A stretch of 64,000 bases of DNA from Roseibacterium elongatum DSM 19469 (GCF_000590925.1 NZ_CP004372.1:2957001-3021000), one strand, 5' to 3'; positions 26,959 through 37,078 are shown, numbered from the stretch's first letter. Notes: a model not told the origin generated them from the sequence alone. Made by a program: numbers and translations.

Positions 26959-28104
26959 ATGGATTTCGCACTGAGCGAGGAACAAGACGCCATTTTCGAC
27001 ATGGCCAAAGCCTTTGGCGAGGCCGAGATCGCGCCCCATGCGCAGGCCTGGGAGGCCGAGGGCACGATCCCGAAGGACTTGTGGCCCAAGCTGGCCGAGC
27101 TTGGGTTCGGCGGCCTGTATGTCTCCGAGGAAAACGGCGGGTCGGGGCTGAGCCGGCTGGACGCGACGCTGGTCTTCGAGGCGCTCAGCCATTCCTGCGC
27201 GTCGGTCGCGGCCTTTCTGTCGATCCACAACATGTGCGCCAAGATGCTGGACCTTTATGCCAGCGACGATCTGCGCGACCGCTACCTGCCCCGCGCGCTG
27301 ACGATGGACACCTTCTTTTCCTACTGCCTCACCGAACCGGGTTCGGGCTCGGACGCGGCGGCGCTCAAGACGCGGGCCGAGCGCACGAACGAGGGCTACG
27401 TGATGAACGGCACCAAGGCCTTCATCTCGGGCGGCGGCTATTCGGATGCCTATATCGTCATGGCCCGCACGGGCGAGGACGGGCCGCGCGGCATCTCTTC
27501 GATCATCGTCGATGACGGGGCCGAGGGGCTTTCCTTTGGCGGGCTCGAGGACAAGATGGGCTGGCGCAGCCAACCCACGCGGCAGGTGCAGTTCGACGAT
27601 TGCAAGGTGCCGGCGGAAAACCTTCTGGGCGAGGAAGGCCACGGCTTCCGCTATGCCATGGCGGGGCTGGATGGCGGACGGCTGAACATCGCGGCCTGTT
27701 CGCTGGGGGCCGCGCAGGCCGCGTTGGACGCGACGCTGGCCTATATGGGCGAGCGCAAGGCCTTCGGCAAACCCATCGACCAGTTCCAGGCGCTTCAGTT
27801 CCGTCTGGCCGAGATGGAGATCGAGTTGCAGGCCGCACGTACCTTTTTGCGGCAGGCGGCGTGGAAACTGGACGAGGGCCACCCCGACGCCACCAAGTTC
27901 TGCGCCATGGCCAAGAAACACGTCACCGAGGTGGGCAGCCGCGTCGCCGATCAATGCCTGCAGATGCATGGCGGCTACGGCTATCTGGCCGATTACGGGA
28001 TCGAAAAGATCGTCCGCGATCTGCGGGTGCACCAGATCCTCGAAGGCACGAACGAGATCATGCGCCTGATCGTGGCGCGCCAGATGCTGGCCGAGCGCGG
28101 CTGA
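26959..28104 (+). CDS. acyl-CoA dehydrogenase, probably isobutyryl-CoA dehydrogenase
   Basis: This FAD enzyme of 381 residues has the acyl-CoA dehydrogenase signatures YCLTEPGSGSDAAALKT and QMHGGYGYLADYGIEKIVRD. The C-terminal ILEGTNEIMRLIVAR contains the catalytic glutamate in the position usual for short-chain enzymes. Grouping with a 3-hydroxyisobutyryl-CoA hydrolase and mmsB makes isobutyryl-CoA (valine pathway) the likely substrate; this is context-based. The ATG at 26959 has AAGGGAGGG upstream and gives the normal family start MDFALSEEQ. First gene of a three-gene operon. Confidence 0.9.
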   Translation: MDFALSEEQDAIFDMAKAFGEAEIAPHAQAWEAEGTIPKDLWPKLAELGFGGLYVSEENGGSGLSRLDATLVFEALSHSCASVAAFLSIHNMCAKMLDLYASDDLRDRYLPRALTMDTFFSYCLTEPGSGSDAAALKTRAERTNEGYVMNGTKAFISGGGYSDAYIVMARTGEDGPRGISSIIVDDGAEGLSFGGLEDKMGWRSQPTRQVQFDDCKVPAENLLGEEGHGFRYAMAGLDGGRLNIAACSLGAAQAALDATLAYMGERKAFGKPIDQFQALQFRLAEMEIELQAARTFLRQAAWKLDEGHPDATKFCAMAKKHVTEVGSRVADQCLQMHGGYGYLADYGIEKIVRDLRVHQILEGTNEIMRLIVARQMLAERG

Positions 28105-28145
28105 GAGCCGCGCTGCGCCAAGGCGCGCCCTACGGAGACGAGAGA

Positions 28146-29180
28146 ATGAGTGACGACATCCAGATCCGGGTCGAGGGCCGCGCCGGACGCATCACGCTGA
28201 CGCGCCCCAAGGCGCTGAACGCGCTGACATGGGACATGTGCCTGAAGATCGAGGCCGCGCTCGACGCCTGGGCCAAGGATGACGCGGTTGCCCTGCTCAT
28301 CATCGATGCCGAGGGCGACAAGGCGTTTTGCGCGGGCGGCGATATCGCGGTGATGTACGAGACCGGCAAGGCGGGCGATTTCGACTATGGCCGCCGCTTC
28401 TGGGCGGACGAATACCGCATGAACGCCAAGATGTTCAACTTCCCCAAGCCCGTCGTCAGCCTGATGCAGGGCTTCACAATGGGTGGCGGTGTCGGTGTCG
28501 GGTGCCACGGGTCGCATCGCGTGGTCTGCGAAACAAGCCAGATCGCCATGCCCGAAACCGGGATCGGCCTGATCCCCGATGTGGGCGGATCGCTGCTGCT
28601 GTCGCGGGCACCGGGGCGTCTGGGGGAATACCTCGGCGTCACCAGCGACCGGATGGGACCGGGCGATGCGATCCACGCTGAATTCGCCGATTACTTCATC
28701 CCGCGCGACCGCTGGCCCGCGTTGATCGACACGCTGTGCGAAAACGGCGACTGGGAGGCCGTGGACCGCGCCGCCGAGACCGTGCCCGACAGCCCCCTGA
28801 AACAGGCCCAGGGCCAGATCGACCGGCTGTTCTCGGGCGAGACCCTGCGCGACATTCTGGTGGATCTGACCCATCACGACGGGGACCTGCGCGACAAGGC
28901 GATGAAAGCCATCGGGCGCAACTCGCCCCTGTCGATGGCCTGCGCGGTCGAGATCATCCACCGCGTCCGCCTGCGCGACACGATCGAAGCGGCGCTGGAG
29001 CAGGAGTACCGCTTTACCTATCGCGCGATGGAGCATGGCGATTTCCTCGAAGGCATCCGTGCCACGATCATCGACAAGGACCGCAACCCGACATGGCGCC
29101 ATGATGCGCCCGACGGCCCCGGCGTGGCCGATGTGGCGCAGATGCTGTTGCCGCTGGGGACGCAGGCGCTGAAACTCTGA
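28146..29180 (+). CDS. 3-hydroxyisobutyryl-CoA hydrolase (enoyl-CoA hydratase family)
   Basis: The enzyme would release free 3-hydroxyisobutyrate from its CoA ester in valine degradation. The 344-residue length fits HIBCH and not the 260-residue hydratases. Crotonase-fold features are FCAGGDIAVMY (first oxyanion-hole strand) and LMQGFTMGGGVGVGCHGSHR (second). MPETGIGLIPDVGGS contains the Glu and Asp pair found in hydrolases. It lies 41 bp after the acyl-CoA dehydrogenase gene and 37 bp before mmsB. The methacrylyl-CoA hydratase needed between these steps is not in the window. Confidence 0.88.
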   Translation: MSDDIQIRVEGRAGRITLTRPKALNALTWDMCLKIEAALDAWAKDDAVALLIIDAEGDKAFCAGGDIAVMYETGKAGDFDYGRRFWADEYRMNAKMFNFPKPVVSLMQGFTMGGGVGVGCHGSHRVVCETSQIAMPETGIGLIPDVGGSLLLSRAPGRLGEYLGVTSDRMGPGDAIHAEFADYFIPRDRWPALIDTLCENGDWEAVDRAAETVPDSPLKQAQGQIDRLFSGETLRDILVDLTHHDGDLRDKAMKAIGRNSPLSMACAVEIIHRVRLRDTIEAALEQEYRFTYRAMEHGDFLEGIRATIIDKDRNPTWRHDAPDGPGVADVAQMLLPLGTQALKL

Positions 29181-29217
29181 CACAGCTGGCTGAGACGCCG
29201 AAACGGGAGGGAGAGGC

Positions 29218-30093
29218 ATGAAGATCGGATTCATCGGGTTGGGGAACATGGGCGCGCCGATGGCGGCGAACCTTGTCGCCGCGGGGCACGAGGTGACGGG
29301 GTTCGATCTGGCCGCCCCCGCCCCCGAGGGCGTGACAAAAGCCGCTAGCGCGGCCGAGGCGGCGACAGGCGCCGAGGTCGTCATCACCATGCTGCCGAAT
29401 GGCGACATCCTGCGCGCCGTCGCCACAGAGGTGCTGCCGGCGATGCAGCCGGGCGCGGTTCTGCTCGATTGTTCGACCGTCGATGTGGCCTCGGCCCGCG
29501 ACGTCGCGGCGATGGCCGCCGAAAAGGGCCTGGGTTGTCTCGACGCGCCGGTCTCGGGCGGGGTCGGCGGGGCTGCCGCGGGAACGCTGACCTTCATGGT
29601 GGGCGGCGACGAGGCGGCCTTTGCCACCGCAAAGCCCCTGTTCGACGTGATGGGACAAAAGGCCGTACATTGCGGGCCGGCGGGCAACGGGCAGGCCGCC
29701 AAGATCTGCAACAACATGATCCTGGGCGTGACGATGATCGCCACCTGCGAGGCCTTTGCGCTGGCCGACAAGCTGGGGCTGGACCGTCAGGCGATGTTCG
29801 ACGTGGTCTCGACCTCGTCCGGACAAAGCTGGTCGATGAACACCTATTGCCCCGCCCCTGGCGTCGGCCCCACCAGCCCGGCCGATAACGATTACACCCC
29901 CGGATTTGCCGCCGATCTCATGCTCAAGGACTTGCGCCTGAGCCAGGAAGCGGCCACGGCGGCCGATGCCGACACGCCCATGGGGCACCTCGCCGCCACT
30001 CTCTATGCCGGCTTCGTCGAGACCGAGGATGGCGCAGGACGGGACTTTTCGGCGATGCTGCCGCGCTTTGAGGCCCGCGGTCGAAAGACCTGA
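29218..30093 (+). CDS. mmsB: 3-hydroxyisobutyrate dehydrogenase
   Basis: MmsB oxidises 3-hydroxyisobutyrate to methylmalonate semialdehyde, the substrate of MmsA. The 291-residue protein has the NAD-binding motif GFIGLGNMGAPMAANL at 4-19, the substrate-binding segment LDAPVSGGVGGA, and AGNGQAAKICNNMILG with the catalytic lysine. GGGAGGGAGAGGC lies just before the ATG. It is the last gene of the operon; the hairpin with a T-tract at 30258-30285 could end its transcript, unless the candidate small RNA is a separate unit. Confidence 0.95.
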   Translation: MKIGFIGLGNMGAPMAANLVAAGHEVTGFDLAAPAPEGVTKAASAAEAATGAEVVITMLPNGDILRAVATEVLPAMQPGAVLLDCSTVDVASARDVAAMAAEKGLGCLDAPVSGGVGGAAAGTLTFMVGGDEAAFATAKPLFDVMGQKAVHCGPAGNGQAAKICNNMILGVTMIATCEAFALADKLGLDRQAMFDVVSTSSGQSWSMNTYCPAPGVGPTSPADNDYTPGFAADLMLKDLRLSQEAATAADADTPMGHLAATLYAGFVETEDGAGRDFSAMLPRFEARGRKT

Positions 30094-30116
30094 CACAAAG
30101 CTGCGGTGATTTTGTC

Positions 30117-30145
30117 TTGACCTGTTGCCATTATGTGGCACACTA
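30117..30145 (+). promoter_or_regulatory. candidate promoter of a small RNA
   Basis: TTGACC at 30117-30122 is a five-of-six match to the -35 consensus. A weak -10, CACACT or ACACTA, follows at 16-17 bp spacing. It starts 24 bp after mmsB and lies about 140 bp before a strong terminator with no gene between. Confidence 0.4.
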
Positions 30146-30149
30146 GCCG

Positions 30150-30288
30150 CAAGACCCAAGATCTAGTCGCAGTGCACCGGTGCCGACATATGAATTGTAT
30201 GGTGCACCTCACGTGACGCGCATCGACCTGCGGCGACCCTCGTAAGATCACGACTTGCGCCCCGCCTTTTACGGCGGGGCGTTTTCTG
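30150..30288 (+). ncRNA. candidate small RNA of about 135 nt
   Basis: The segment is bounded by a promoter-like sequence and a strong terminator and contains no reading frame. It can form a hairpin with arms GTGCACC (30172-30178) and GGTGCAC (30201-30207). A mostly single-stranded middle and the terminator stem follow. I do not recognise an Rfam family: it lacks tmRNA, SRP and 6S hallmarks. The alternative is a long 3' end of the mmsB transcript that ends at the same terminator. The 5' end is estimated from the promoter. Confidence 0.4.
30258..30285 (+). terminator. Rho-independent terminator
   Basis: CGCCCCGCC and GGCGGGGCG form a perfect 9-bp stem around TTTTAC, followed by TTTT. It can end either the mmsB operon or the candidate small RNA. 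Confidence 0.9.
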
Positions 30289-30416
30289 TTGTGGGATCGA
30301 CATCTTTTTCCGGCGCAAGCCACTGGGTTTCAACACGGATTTCGGGCAATGCGAAAAATGTGAAAAAGATTAACTTTCTCCCCTTGCGCCGCGCCGACCT
30401 GCGCCCCATCTTTGTC

Positions 30417-30437
30417 AATGTAATTTACATTTACATT
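30417..30437. promoter_or_regulatory. palindrome upstream of the DUF2852 gene
   Basis: AATGTAA-T-TTACATT is a perfect 15-bp palindrome at 30417-30431, and the TTACATT half is repeated at 30431-30437. It ends about 27 bp before the DUF2852 start, in a position where a bound protein would meet RNA polymerase or the transcript start. The spacing does not fit the PpsR/CrtJ consensus TGT-N12-ACA exactly. Confidence 0.45.
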
Positions 30438-30463
30438 CACCGAGCATGAGAGGAGTAGACCAC

Positions 30464-30898
30464 ATGACCCTGCACGCAACCGAGACGTCCGGCCTTTCCG
30501 ACAGGCCGATCGACGGCTCTGCCCAAAACTGGCTGGCCCGCAGCGAGGCCTGGCTGGATGCCCGAGGCAAGGGGGCGTGGATCGCCGCCATGGTCCTTGG
30601 CTTCATCCTGTTCTGGCCCATCGGCCTGGCCCTGCTTGCCTACATGATCTGGAGTAAACGCATGTTCAACGCTTCCTGCAAATCCCGCCGCCACGCCATG
30701 ACGCGCCATCGCTTCCAGTCCTCGGGCAACAGTGCGTTCGACGCCTACAAGGCCGATACGCTGCGCCGCCTTGAAGAGGAACAGGAGGCCTTCGAATCCT
30801 TCCTGCAGCGGCTGCGCGATGCCAAGGACAAGTCGGAATTCGACCAGTTCATGGACGAGCGCGCCAAGACCGCCAAGGCCGACTCGGCCGAGGCGTAA
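30464..30898 (+). CDS. DUF2852 domain-containing membrane protein
   Basis: The 144-residue protein has one strong membrane segment at about 38-63 (WIAAMVLGFILFWPIGLALL) followed by a basic stretch and a long charged helix (DTLRRLEEEQEAFESFLQRL) likely to form a coiled coil. This layout is typical of DUF2852 proteins, which are frequent in Alphaproteobacteria and of unknown role. The ATG at 30464 has AGGAG 8 bp upstream. An RDD-family gene follows on the same strand. Confidence 0.82.
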   Translation: MTLHATETSGLSDRPIDGSAQNWLARSEAWLDARGKGAWIAAMVLGFILFWPIGLALLAYMIWSKRMFNASCKSRRHAMTRHRFQSSGNSAFDAYKADTLRRLEEEQEAFESFLQRLRDAKDKSEFDQFMDERAKTAKADSAEA

Positions 30899-31024
30899 AC
30901 GCCGATCGCCTCCGGGGCGTACCCCCCTGCGTCCCGGATCACCGCCCCCCCGCCTTGTGTCCCAAGTGCTACGGGGGTGCGGCCACGCCACATCCCCCCC
31001 TTTTCATCGCCGGAAACAACCGCC

Positions 31025-31477
31025 ATGTCCTTGGTCATGCCCCGTTCGACCGCCCTGCCCGATCCCGACTATGACAGCGCCTTCTATGACGGCGTGCCCG
31101 CTAAACGCCTGTTTGCCTGGCTGGTCGATGTCATCGTCATCACGCTGACGACCCTGATCCTCGGGCTGATCACCCTGACCGCGCTATTGTGGATCTGGCC
31201 GCTGGTCTATCTGGGTGTGTCGTTCCTCTATCGCTGGACGACGATCAGCGCGTGGTCGGCGACCCTGGGGATGCGGCTGATGAACCTGCAACTGCGCGGC
31301 CCGACCGGCGGGATCCTCGCGGGGGGCGAAGCGGCGGCGCATACCGCGCTGTACCTCTTCTTTTCGGCCTCGATGATCCTGCAAATCATATCGGCCGGCT
31401 CGATCGCCCTGTCGCGTCGTCACCACGGTTTGCATGACCTCGTGCTTGGCACGGCCGCCCTCAATAGGCCCGGCTGA
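31025..31477 (+). CDS. RDD family membrane protein
   Basis: The 150-residue protein has the RDD pattern: KRLFAWLVDVIVITLTTLI with the conserved Arg/Lys and Asp in the first membrane segment, TLGMRLMNLQL in the middle, and RRHHGLHDLVLGT at the end, matching the usual RRxHGLHDxxxGT. Three membrane segments are visible. The family is loosely linked to transport and Na+/H+ exchange, but function here is unknown. It lies 126 bp after the DUF2852 gene. Confidence 0.85.
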   Translation: MSLVMPRSTALPDPDYDSAFYDGVPAKRLFAWLVDVIVITLTTLILGLITLTALLWIWPLVYLGVSFLYRWTTISAWSATLGMRLMNLQLRGPTGGILAGGEAAAHTALYLFFSASMILQIISAGSIALSRRHHGLHDLVLGTAALNRPG

Positions 31478-31563
31478 CGCCCCTTCATCAATCCGACAAA
31501 AAGCTGTTGCTCTGCGTCGGGCTGCTATTGCAGGCTGCGGGGCAAATACTTTTGTAAGGTTCC

Positions 31564-32388
31564 ATGCGTCACACTCTTCCCATCGCGCCACAGTTCTATG
31601 TGACGGCCCCCCAAAGCTGCCCGTATCTCGACGGGCGGCGCGAGCGGAAGCTGTTCACCGCCCTGCAGGGCGAGCAGGCCGAGGCCCTGAACAACGCCCT
31701 GTCGAAGCAGGGGTTCCGCCGATCTCAGAACGTCCTGTATCGCCCCTCCTGCACCGATTGCATGGCGTGCCTGTCGGCGCGGATCAATGTGGCCGAGTTC
31801 GCCCCGCGGCGGCGCCAACGCCGCATCCTGAAACGCAACGCCCACCTGTCGCGGACGCCGCGCTCGGCCTGGGCCACGGAAGAGCAGTACAGCCTGTTCC
31901 GCCGCTATCTCGATGCGCGCCACGCCGATGGCGGGATGGCAGACATGGACGTGTTCGAGTTTGCCGCCATGATCGAGGAGACACCGATCAAGACCCGCGT
32001 GATCGAGTATCGCGACGAAAGCGATGACGAGACGCCGTTGGCGGCCGTCTGCCTGACCGATATTCTCGATGATGGTCTGAGCCTTGTGTATTCCTTCTTC
32101 GAGCCCGATCGCGCGCAATCCTCGTTGGGGACCTATGTGATCCTGGATCACGTGGCCCTGGCCCGAGAGGCGGGTCTGCCCTATGTCTACTTGGGCTATT
32201 GGGTGCCGGGATCGGCCAAGATGGGCTACAAGGCCGAGTTTCCGGGCCTCGAAGTCTATGCCAACGGCGCCTGGCAACCCCTTGGCGACCCCGAAGGCTA
32301 TTCGGATCAGACGCATCCCTTGTCGATCGATCCGATTGCGCAGCAGGTGGCACAGATCAACCTGCCCGACCTGCGCGGCGAGGACTGA
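31564..32388 (+). CDS. bpt: aspartate/glutamate leucyltransferase
   Basis: Bpt moves leucine from Leu-tRNA to proteins with N-terminal Asp or Glu, marking them for ClpAP via the N-end rule. The 274-residue protein has the ATE N-terminal cysteines in [14 protein letters not shown], the [18 protein letters not shown] segment, and the C-terminal [18 protein letters not shown] and [20 protein letters not shown] of the transferase domain. Bacterial Bpt is the eukaryotic ATE1 homologue. AAGG lies just before the ATG at 31564. A bidirectional terminator follows. Confidence 0.93.
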   Translation: MRHTLPIAPQFYVTAPQSCPYLDGRRERKLFTALQGEQAEALNNALSKQGFRRSQNVLYRPSCTDCMACLSARINVAEFAPRRRQRRILKRNAHLSRTPRSAWATEEQYSLFRRYLDARHADGGMADMDVFEFAAMIEETPIKTRVIEYRDESDDETPLAAVCLTDILDDGLSLVYSFFEPDRAQSSLGTYVILDHVALAREAGLPYVYLGYWVPGSAKMGYKAEFPGLEVYANGAWQPLGDPEGYSDQTHPLSIDPIAQQVAQINLPDLRGED

Positions 32389-32473
32389 CACCGCGCGCCC
32401 TGCCGGTCCCCGGCGGGCGCCGAACACGCCCCCACGCGACGCGTTACATCGCATCTGCCAAGTCATCGGCATG

Positions 32474-32499
32474 AAAAAAGGGGCCGGCAGGCCCCTTTT
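32474..32499. terminator. bidirectional Rho-independent terminator
   Basis: GGGGCC and GGCCCC pair around a 4-base loop, with six A before and four T after the stem. It therefore works on both strands, ending bpt (plus) and the TRAP operon (minus), which converge here. Confidence 0.92.
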
Positions 32500-32527
32500 C
32501 TCGTGTGTCGTACAGGCCGCCGCCGGA

Positions 32528-34876
32528 TCAGGGCAACAGATCCGGCACGATGGTCACGATGCCCGGGAACAGCCACAGCAGCGACAGGCCAAGCACCTGG
32601 ATGCCGACGAACGGGATCACGCCGCGGTAGATATTGCCGGTGGTCACCGATTTCGGCGCCACGCCGCGCAGATAGAACAGCGCAAACCCGAATGGCGGCG
32701 TCAGGAACGAAGTCTGCAGGTTCACCGCGATCATGATCGTGACCCATTTCGGGTCCAGCGTCCCGCCGTAGATCACCGGCCCGACGATCGGGATCACGAT
32801 GTAGATGATCTCTAGGAAGTCGAGCACGAAGCCCAGGATGAATAGGATCAGCATGACCACCAGGAACACGACCATCTCGTTGTCAAAGGCGCGCAGGAAT
32901 TGCTGGATGTAGTGCTCGCCCCCGAAGGAGATCAGCACGAGGTTCAGCAACTGCGACCCGATCAGGATGGTGAAGACCATCGAGGTGACCTTGGCCGTTT
33001 CCCGCACAACCGGCCCGAGGATCCTGTTCCGCAGCAGGACCCAGCAGGCGTAAAGCAGGCCGAAGAAGGCGAAGTGATAGGCACCCTGCGCGATGACATA
33101 GGCGGCCCAATCCTCGAACGGGATGTCTTCGCGCGTGACACGCAGGTCGAAATTGACGCCGACCAGGATCATGATCACCAGCGCAAACGACGCCCAGATG
33201 ATGATCTTGGACCAGCCCTCTTCCTCTTTCAGCTTGCGATAGGCCGCCAGCATGATCGCGCCGGCCGCGCCAAGCGCCGCCGCCGGCGTGGGGTTGGTGA
33301 TGCCGCCCAAAATCGATCCGAGAACCGCAACGATCAGCACCAATGGCGGGAAGACGACGCGCAGCAGCTCGTTCTGCGACAGCCGCCCCATCGCCGTCCG
33401 GCAGCCATAGAGCGTCAGGATGGTGGGGATGGCCATGATCAGGAAGGTCGCCCCCGCCCCGGTCAGCGGCCCGATGAACAGCACATCGGTCAGGAAGGCC
33501 AGCACCACCCCGACACCCCCCGCGATCAGCGGGGCGGGGTTGGACGAAGGCGAGACGCCGCGGGCGATGATCAGGATCAGCGCCAGCAACGTGAAGATCG
33601 TCGCTACGCCCGACCCGATCGGCGGTGCGTTCTCGAGGGCAGCGGCACGCGCTTCGACCAGTTCTTCCTCGGTCAACTCGACCGGCCCGTTATCGGCATT
33701 GGCACCACCTGCGGCACGCGTCGCGACCGACTCGTCCCAGGCTTCCTGCCCGTGCAACTCGATCATGGCGGCCTGACAGGTTTCCGAGACATTGGTCCGC
33801 AGGGCGGCACGCTCTTCCTGTTCGGCGTAGTCAGACACGATGATGCTCTGGCTGCCGACGACCCCAACCGAGGCGGCCATCACCACGGCGGCAATCAGGC
33901 CCAAAGGCGCAAAGAGATACCAGGTCAGCGCCTCGTTGCGGGTGATCGGCTCGCCGCCGCCGCCCGCCATCTGCACCGGCGGCGCACTGGCCGGCCGCAC
34001 CAGCGCAAAGCCGAACGCATATGCCCCGTAGAGGAAGGCCAGGAACAGGCCCGGCAGCAGCGCCGCCTGGAACAGCGTGCCGACCGATAGCACCGCGGGC
34101 TCGCCAAGATAGGTCAGCGCGTCCGAACAGCCGGCAAGCTGCGCCCGCGTTTCCTGACCCGTGGCGTAGAGGTCGCCCACCAGGGTGCCCAGAAGAACGA
34201 TCACGATGGAGGGCGGAATGATCTGCCCAAGCGTCCCCGACGCCGCGATGACGCCGGTGGCCAACTCGGGCGAGTAGTTGTTGCGCAGCATCGTCGGCAG
34301 GGCCAGCAGACCCATCGTCACCACGGTTGCGCCGACGATGCCGGTCGAGGCCGCCAGGAAGGCGCCCACAATCACGATCGACACGGCCAGGCCGCCTGGC
34401 AGAGGCCCGAAGACCCGCGCCATGGTGGTCAGAAGATCCTCGGCGATCTTCGAGCGTTCCAGCGTGATGCCCATCATCACGAACATAAGAACGGCCAGCA
34501 GCGTCTCGATGGACTGGCCCGCGATGACACGCTCGTTCATCCGGTTGACGATGAAGGACAGGTTGCGCTCCATCGCCTGTTCCCAACCACCGGGGAACAG
34601 GGGCTCTTCTATGCGTGGCAATTCCGGGTATCGGAATGTCGATATCGCGTCTCGGACCACCCCTTCGGCCAGAAGCGCCCCATACTCGGCCGAGCTGGTA
34701 TCGATGGCCTCGTGGATCAGCAGGCCGGCACTGTCGAGCGCCGCAATGATCGCAAAGGAAATGACCCCTGCCCCCCCGATGGCGAAGGCCACCGGAAAAC
34801 CCGTCATGATGCCGGCAAAAAGGGTCAGGAAGACGATGATCAACCCAACCTCGACCCCATCCAATCCGAAAGGCAT
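32528..34876 (-). CDS. TRAP transporter large permease subunit, extended form
   Basis: This DctM-type subunit moves the substrate with Na+ across the inner membrane. Most DctM proteins have about 430 residues; this one has 782. Two extra soluble loops are visible, at about 52-122 (acidic, before the third membrane helix) and about 341-421 (SDYAEQEERAALRTNV and an acidic, alanine-rich stretch). Additional membrane helices lie after residue 420. Core DctM motifs remain: GASTGIVGATVVTMGLLALP-like sequence at 176-195, GTLGQIIPPSIVIVLLG at 214-230, and the C-terminal QTSFLTPPFGFALFYLRGV. It is the last gene of the dctP–dctQ–dctM operon. Confidence 0.9.
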   Translation of the reverse strand: MPFGLDGVEVGLIIVFLTLFAGIMTGFPVAFAIGGAGVISFAIIAALDSAGLLIHEAIDTSSAEYGALLAEGVVRDAISTFRYPELPRIEEPLFPGGWEQAMERNLSFIVNRMNERVIAGQSIETLLAVLMFVMMGITLERSKIAEDLLTTMARVFGPLPGGLAVSIVIVGAFLAASTGIVGATVVTMGLLALPTMLRNNYSPELATGVIAASGTLGQIIPPSIVIVLLGTLVGDLYATGQETRAQLAGCSDALTYLGEPAVLSVGTLFQAALLPGLFLAFLYGAYAFGFALVRPASAPPVQMAGGGGEPITRNEALTWYLFAPLGLIAAVVMAASVGVVGSQSIIVSDYAEQEERAALRTNVSETCQAAMIELHGQEAWDESVATRAAGGANADNGPVELTEEELVEARAAALENAPPIGSGVATIFTLLALILIIARGVSPSSNPAPLIAGGVGVVLAFLTDVLFIGPLTGAGATFLIMAIPTILTLYGCRTAMGRLSQNELLRVVFPPLVLIVAVLGSILGGITNPTPAAALGAAGAIMLAAYRKLKEEEGWSKIIIWASFALVIMILVGVNFDLRVTREDIPFEDWAAYVIAQGAYHFAFFGLLYACWVLLRNRILGPVVRETAKVTSMVFTILIGSQLLNLVLISFGGEHYIQQFLRAFDNEMVVFLVVMLILFILGFVLDFLEIIYIVIPIVGPVIYGGTLDPKWVTIMIAVNLQTSFLTPPFGFALFYLRGVAPKSVTTGNIYRGVIPFVGIQVLGLSLLWLFPGIVTIVPDLLP

Positions 34877-34947
34877 GTTCTGAGTTCCCCTAGCTCGTGC
34901 GTCTTTGCCGCATTTTTGTGATTATGGGTGCCGGTCTGAGCCCCGGA

Positions 34948-35859
<912 letters not shown>

Positions 35860-35969
35860 GGCACTCTCCCGGACGCGGCCCCGCATGGGCGCGTCGCCAA
35901 TCGAGTTGGTCGCGGAAAGACGGTCCGCCCGGCCGCGAGGGCCGGACGGATCACAGGATCAGGGTACGA

Positions 35970-37055
35970 TCAGCCCGCGTTCACGCGGTTGCGCTGGCGG
36001 ATGTATTCGCCATCGCCGATCTGCCACCACGCCGCGGTTTCTTCCATTGCGGCGAAGTAGCTCTCGGCGACCTCTGCGTAGATCGGGTCGCCCATGTTCT
36101 CTTCGCGCACTTCGGCGGCGGCGCGGCCGAAGGCATCCCAGACGTCGTCGGGGAATTCGCGCACCTGCACGCCCTCGGCCTGCAGACGGGCCAGCGCCGC
36201 GCCGTTTTCGGCCAGCGACATGCCCAGGTTGTTGGCATGCACCGCCTCGGAGGCGACTTCGATCATCTTCTGCTGCGCGGGGGTCAGCGATTCCCACACA
36301 TCCAGGTTGACCGACAGCGCCAGCGCCGAGCCCGGCTCGTGGAAGCCCGAGGTGTAGTAGATCGAGGTGACTTCCTGGAAACCCATGCGCTCGTCCGCGA
36401 AGGGGCCGATCCATTCCGCGCCGTCGATCTGGCCCGAGGCCAGCGCCTGGTAGATTTCGCCGCCGGGGATGTTCTGGACGGATGCACCCAGACGACCCAG
36501 CACCTGACCGCCCTGACCCGGCATGCGGAAGCGCAGGCCCTGCAGATCGTCGGCCGAGGTGATTTCGCTGTTGAACCAGCCGCCGGGCTGCATGGCGGTG
36601 TTGCCGCACATGAAGGACTTGAGGTTGAACAGGCTGGCCAGCTCGTGGTGCAGGTCCATGCCGCCGCGATGGTAATACCACGACATCAGCTCGGGGCCGG
36701 TCATGCCGAAGGGCACCGAGGTGAAGAAGGCAAAGGCCGGATGCTGGTTGAGGAAGTAGTATTCGGCCGAGTGATACATGTCGGCCTGGCCGGACGACAC
36801 GGCGTCGAACACCTCGAACGCACCCACAAGCGAGCCCGCGGGCATCTTGTTGATGGTCAGCGCGCCATCGCTCATCGTGGTGATCATGTCGGCGGCAAGC
36901 GAGGCCGCATCATCGAAGATGGCGAACCCGTCCGGCACCGAGGTGACCATGGTCAGGGTGCGATTGCCCTGCGCGTAGGCCGGTGCAGCCAGAGACGTGC
37001 TCGCGGCTGCCGCGCCGCCGAGTGCCGACGTGCGCAGGAATGAACGACGATCCAT
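35970..37055 (-). CDS. TRAP transporter substrate-binding protein, TakP-like (2-oxoacid type)
   Basis: The 361-residue periplasmic receptor begins MDRRSFLRTSALGG, a twin-arginine signal ending near PAYAQ. The body resembles TakP of Rhodobacter sphaeroides, which binds 2-oxoacids: FDAVSSGQADMYHSAEYYF, MCGNTAMQPGGWFNSEI, LRFRMPGQGGQVLGRLG with the conserved Arg, DGAEWIGPFADE and SGFHEPGSAL. Substrate assignment is by this resemblance only. The ATG at 37055 has GGGAGG upstream. First gene of the operon, divergent from ilvI, whose substrates are also 2-oxoacids. Confidence 0.88.
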   Translation of the reverse strand: MDRRSFLRTSALGGAAAASTSLAAPAYAQGNRTLTMVTSVPDGFAIFDDAASLAADMITTMSDGALTINKMPAGSLVGAFEVFDAVSSGQADMYHSAEYYFLNQHPAFAFFTSVPFGMTGPELMSWYYHRGGMDLHHELASLFNLKSFMCGNTAMQPGGWFNSEITSADDLQGLRFRMPGQGGQVLGRLGASVQNIPGGEIYQALASGQIDGAEWIGPFADERMGFQEVTSIYYTSGFHEPGSALALSVNLDVWESLTPAQQKMIEVASEAVHANNLGMSLAENGAALARLQAEGVQVREFPDDVWDAFGRAAAEVREENMGDPIYAEVAESYFAAMEETAAWWQIGDGEYIRQRNRVNAG

Positions 37056-37078
37056 TAGGTATCCTCCCATTTGGATAT

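Larger units (their letters stand above)
30094..30463. other. 370-bp gene-free stretch after mmsB
   Basis: No protein gene is visible. The left part holds a promoter-like sequence, a candidate small RNA and a strong terminator (30117-30288). The right part, from about 30330, is AT-rich and should hold the promoter of the DUF2852 gene, including a palindrome at 30417-30431. Confidence 0.6.
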
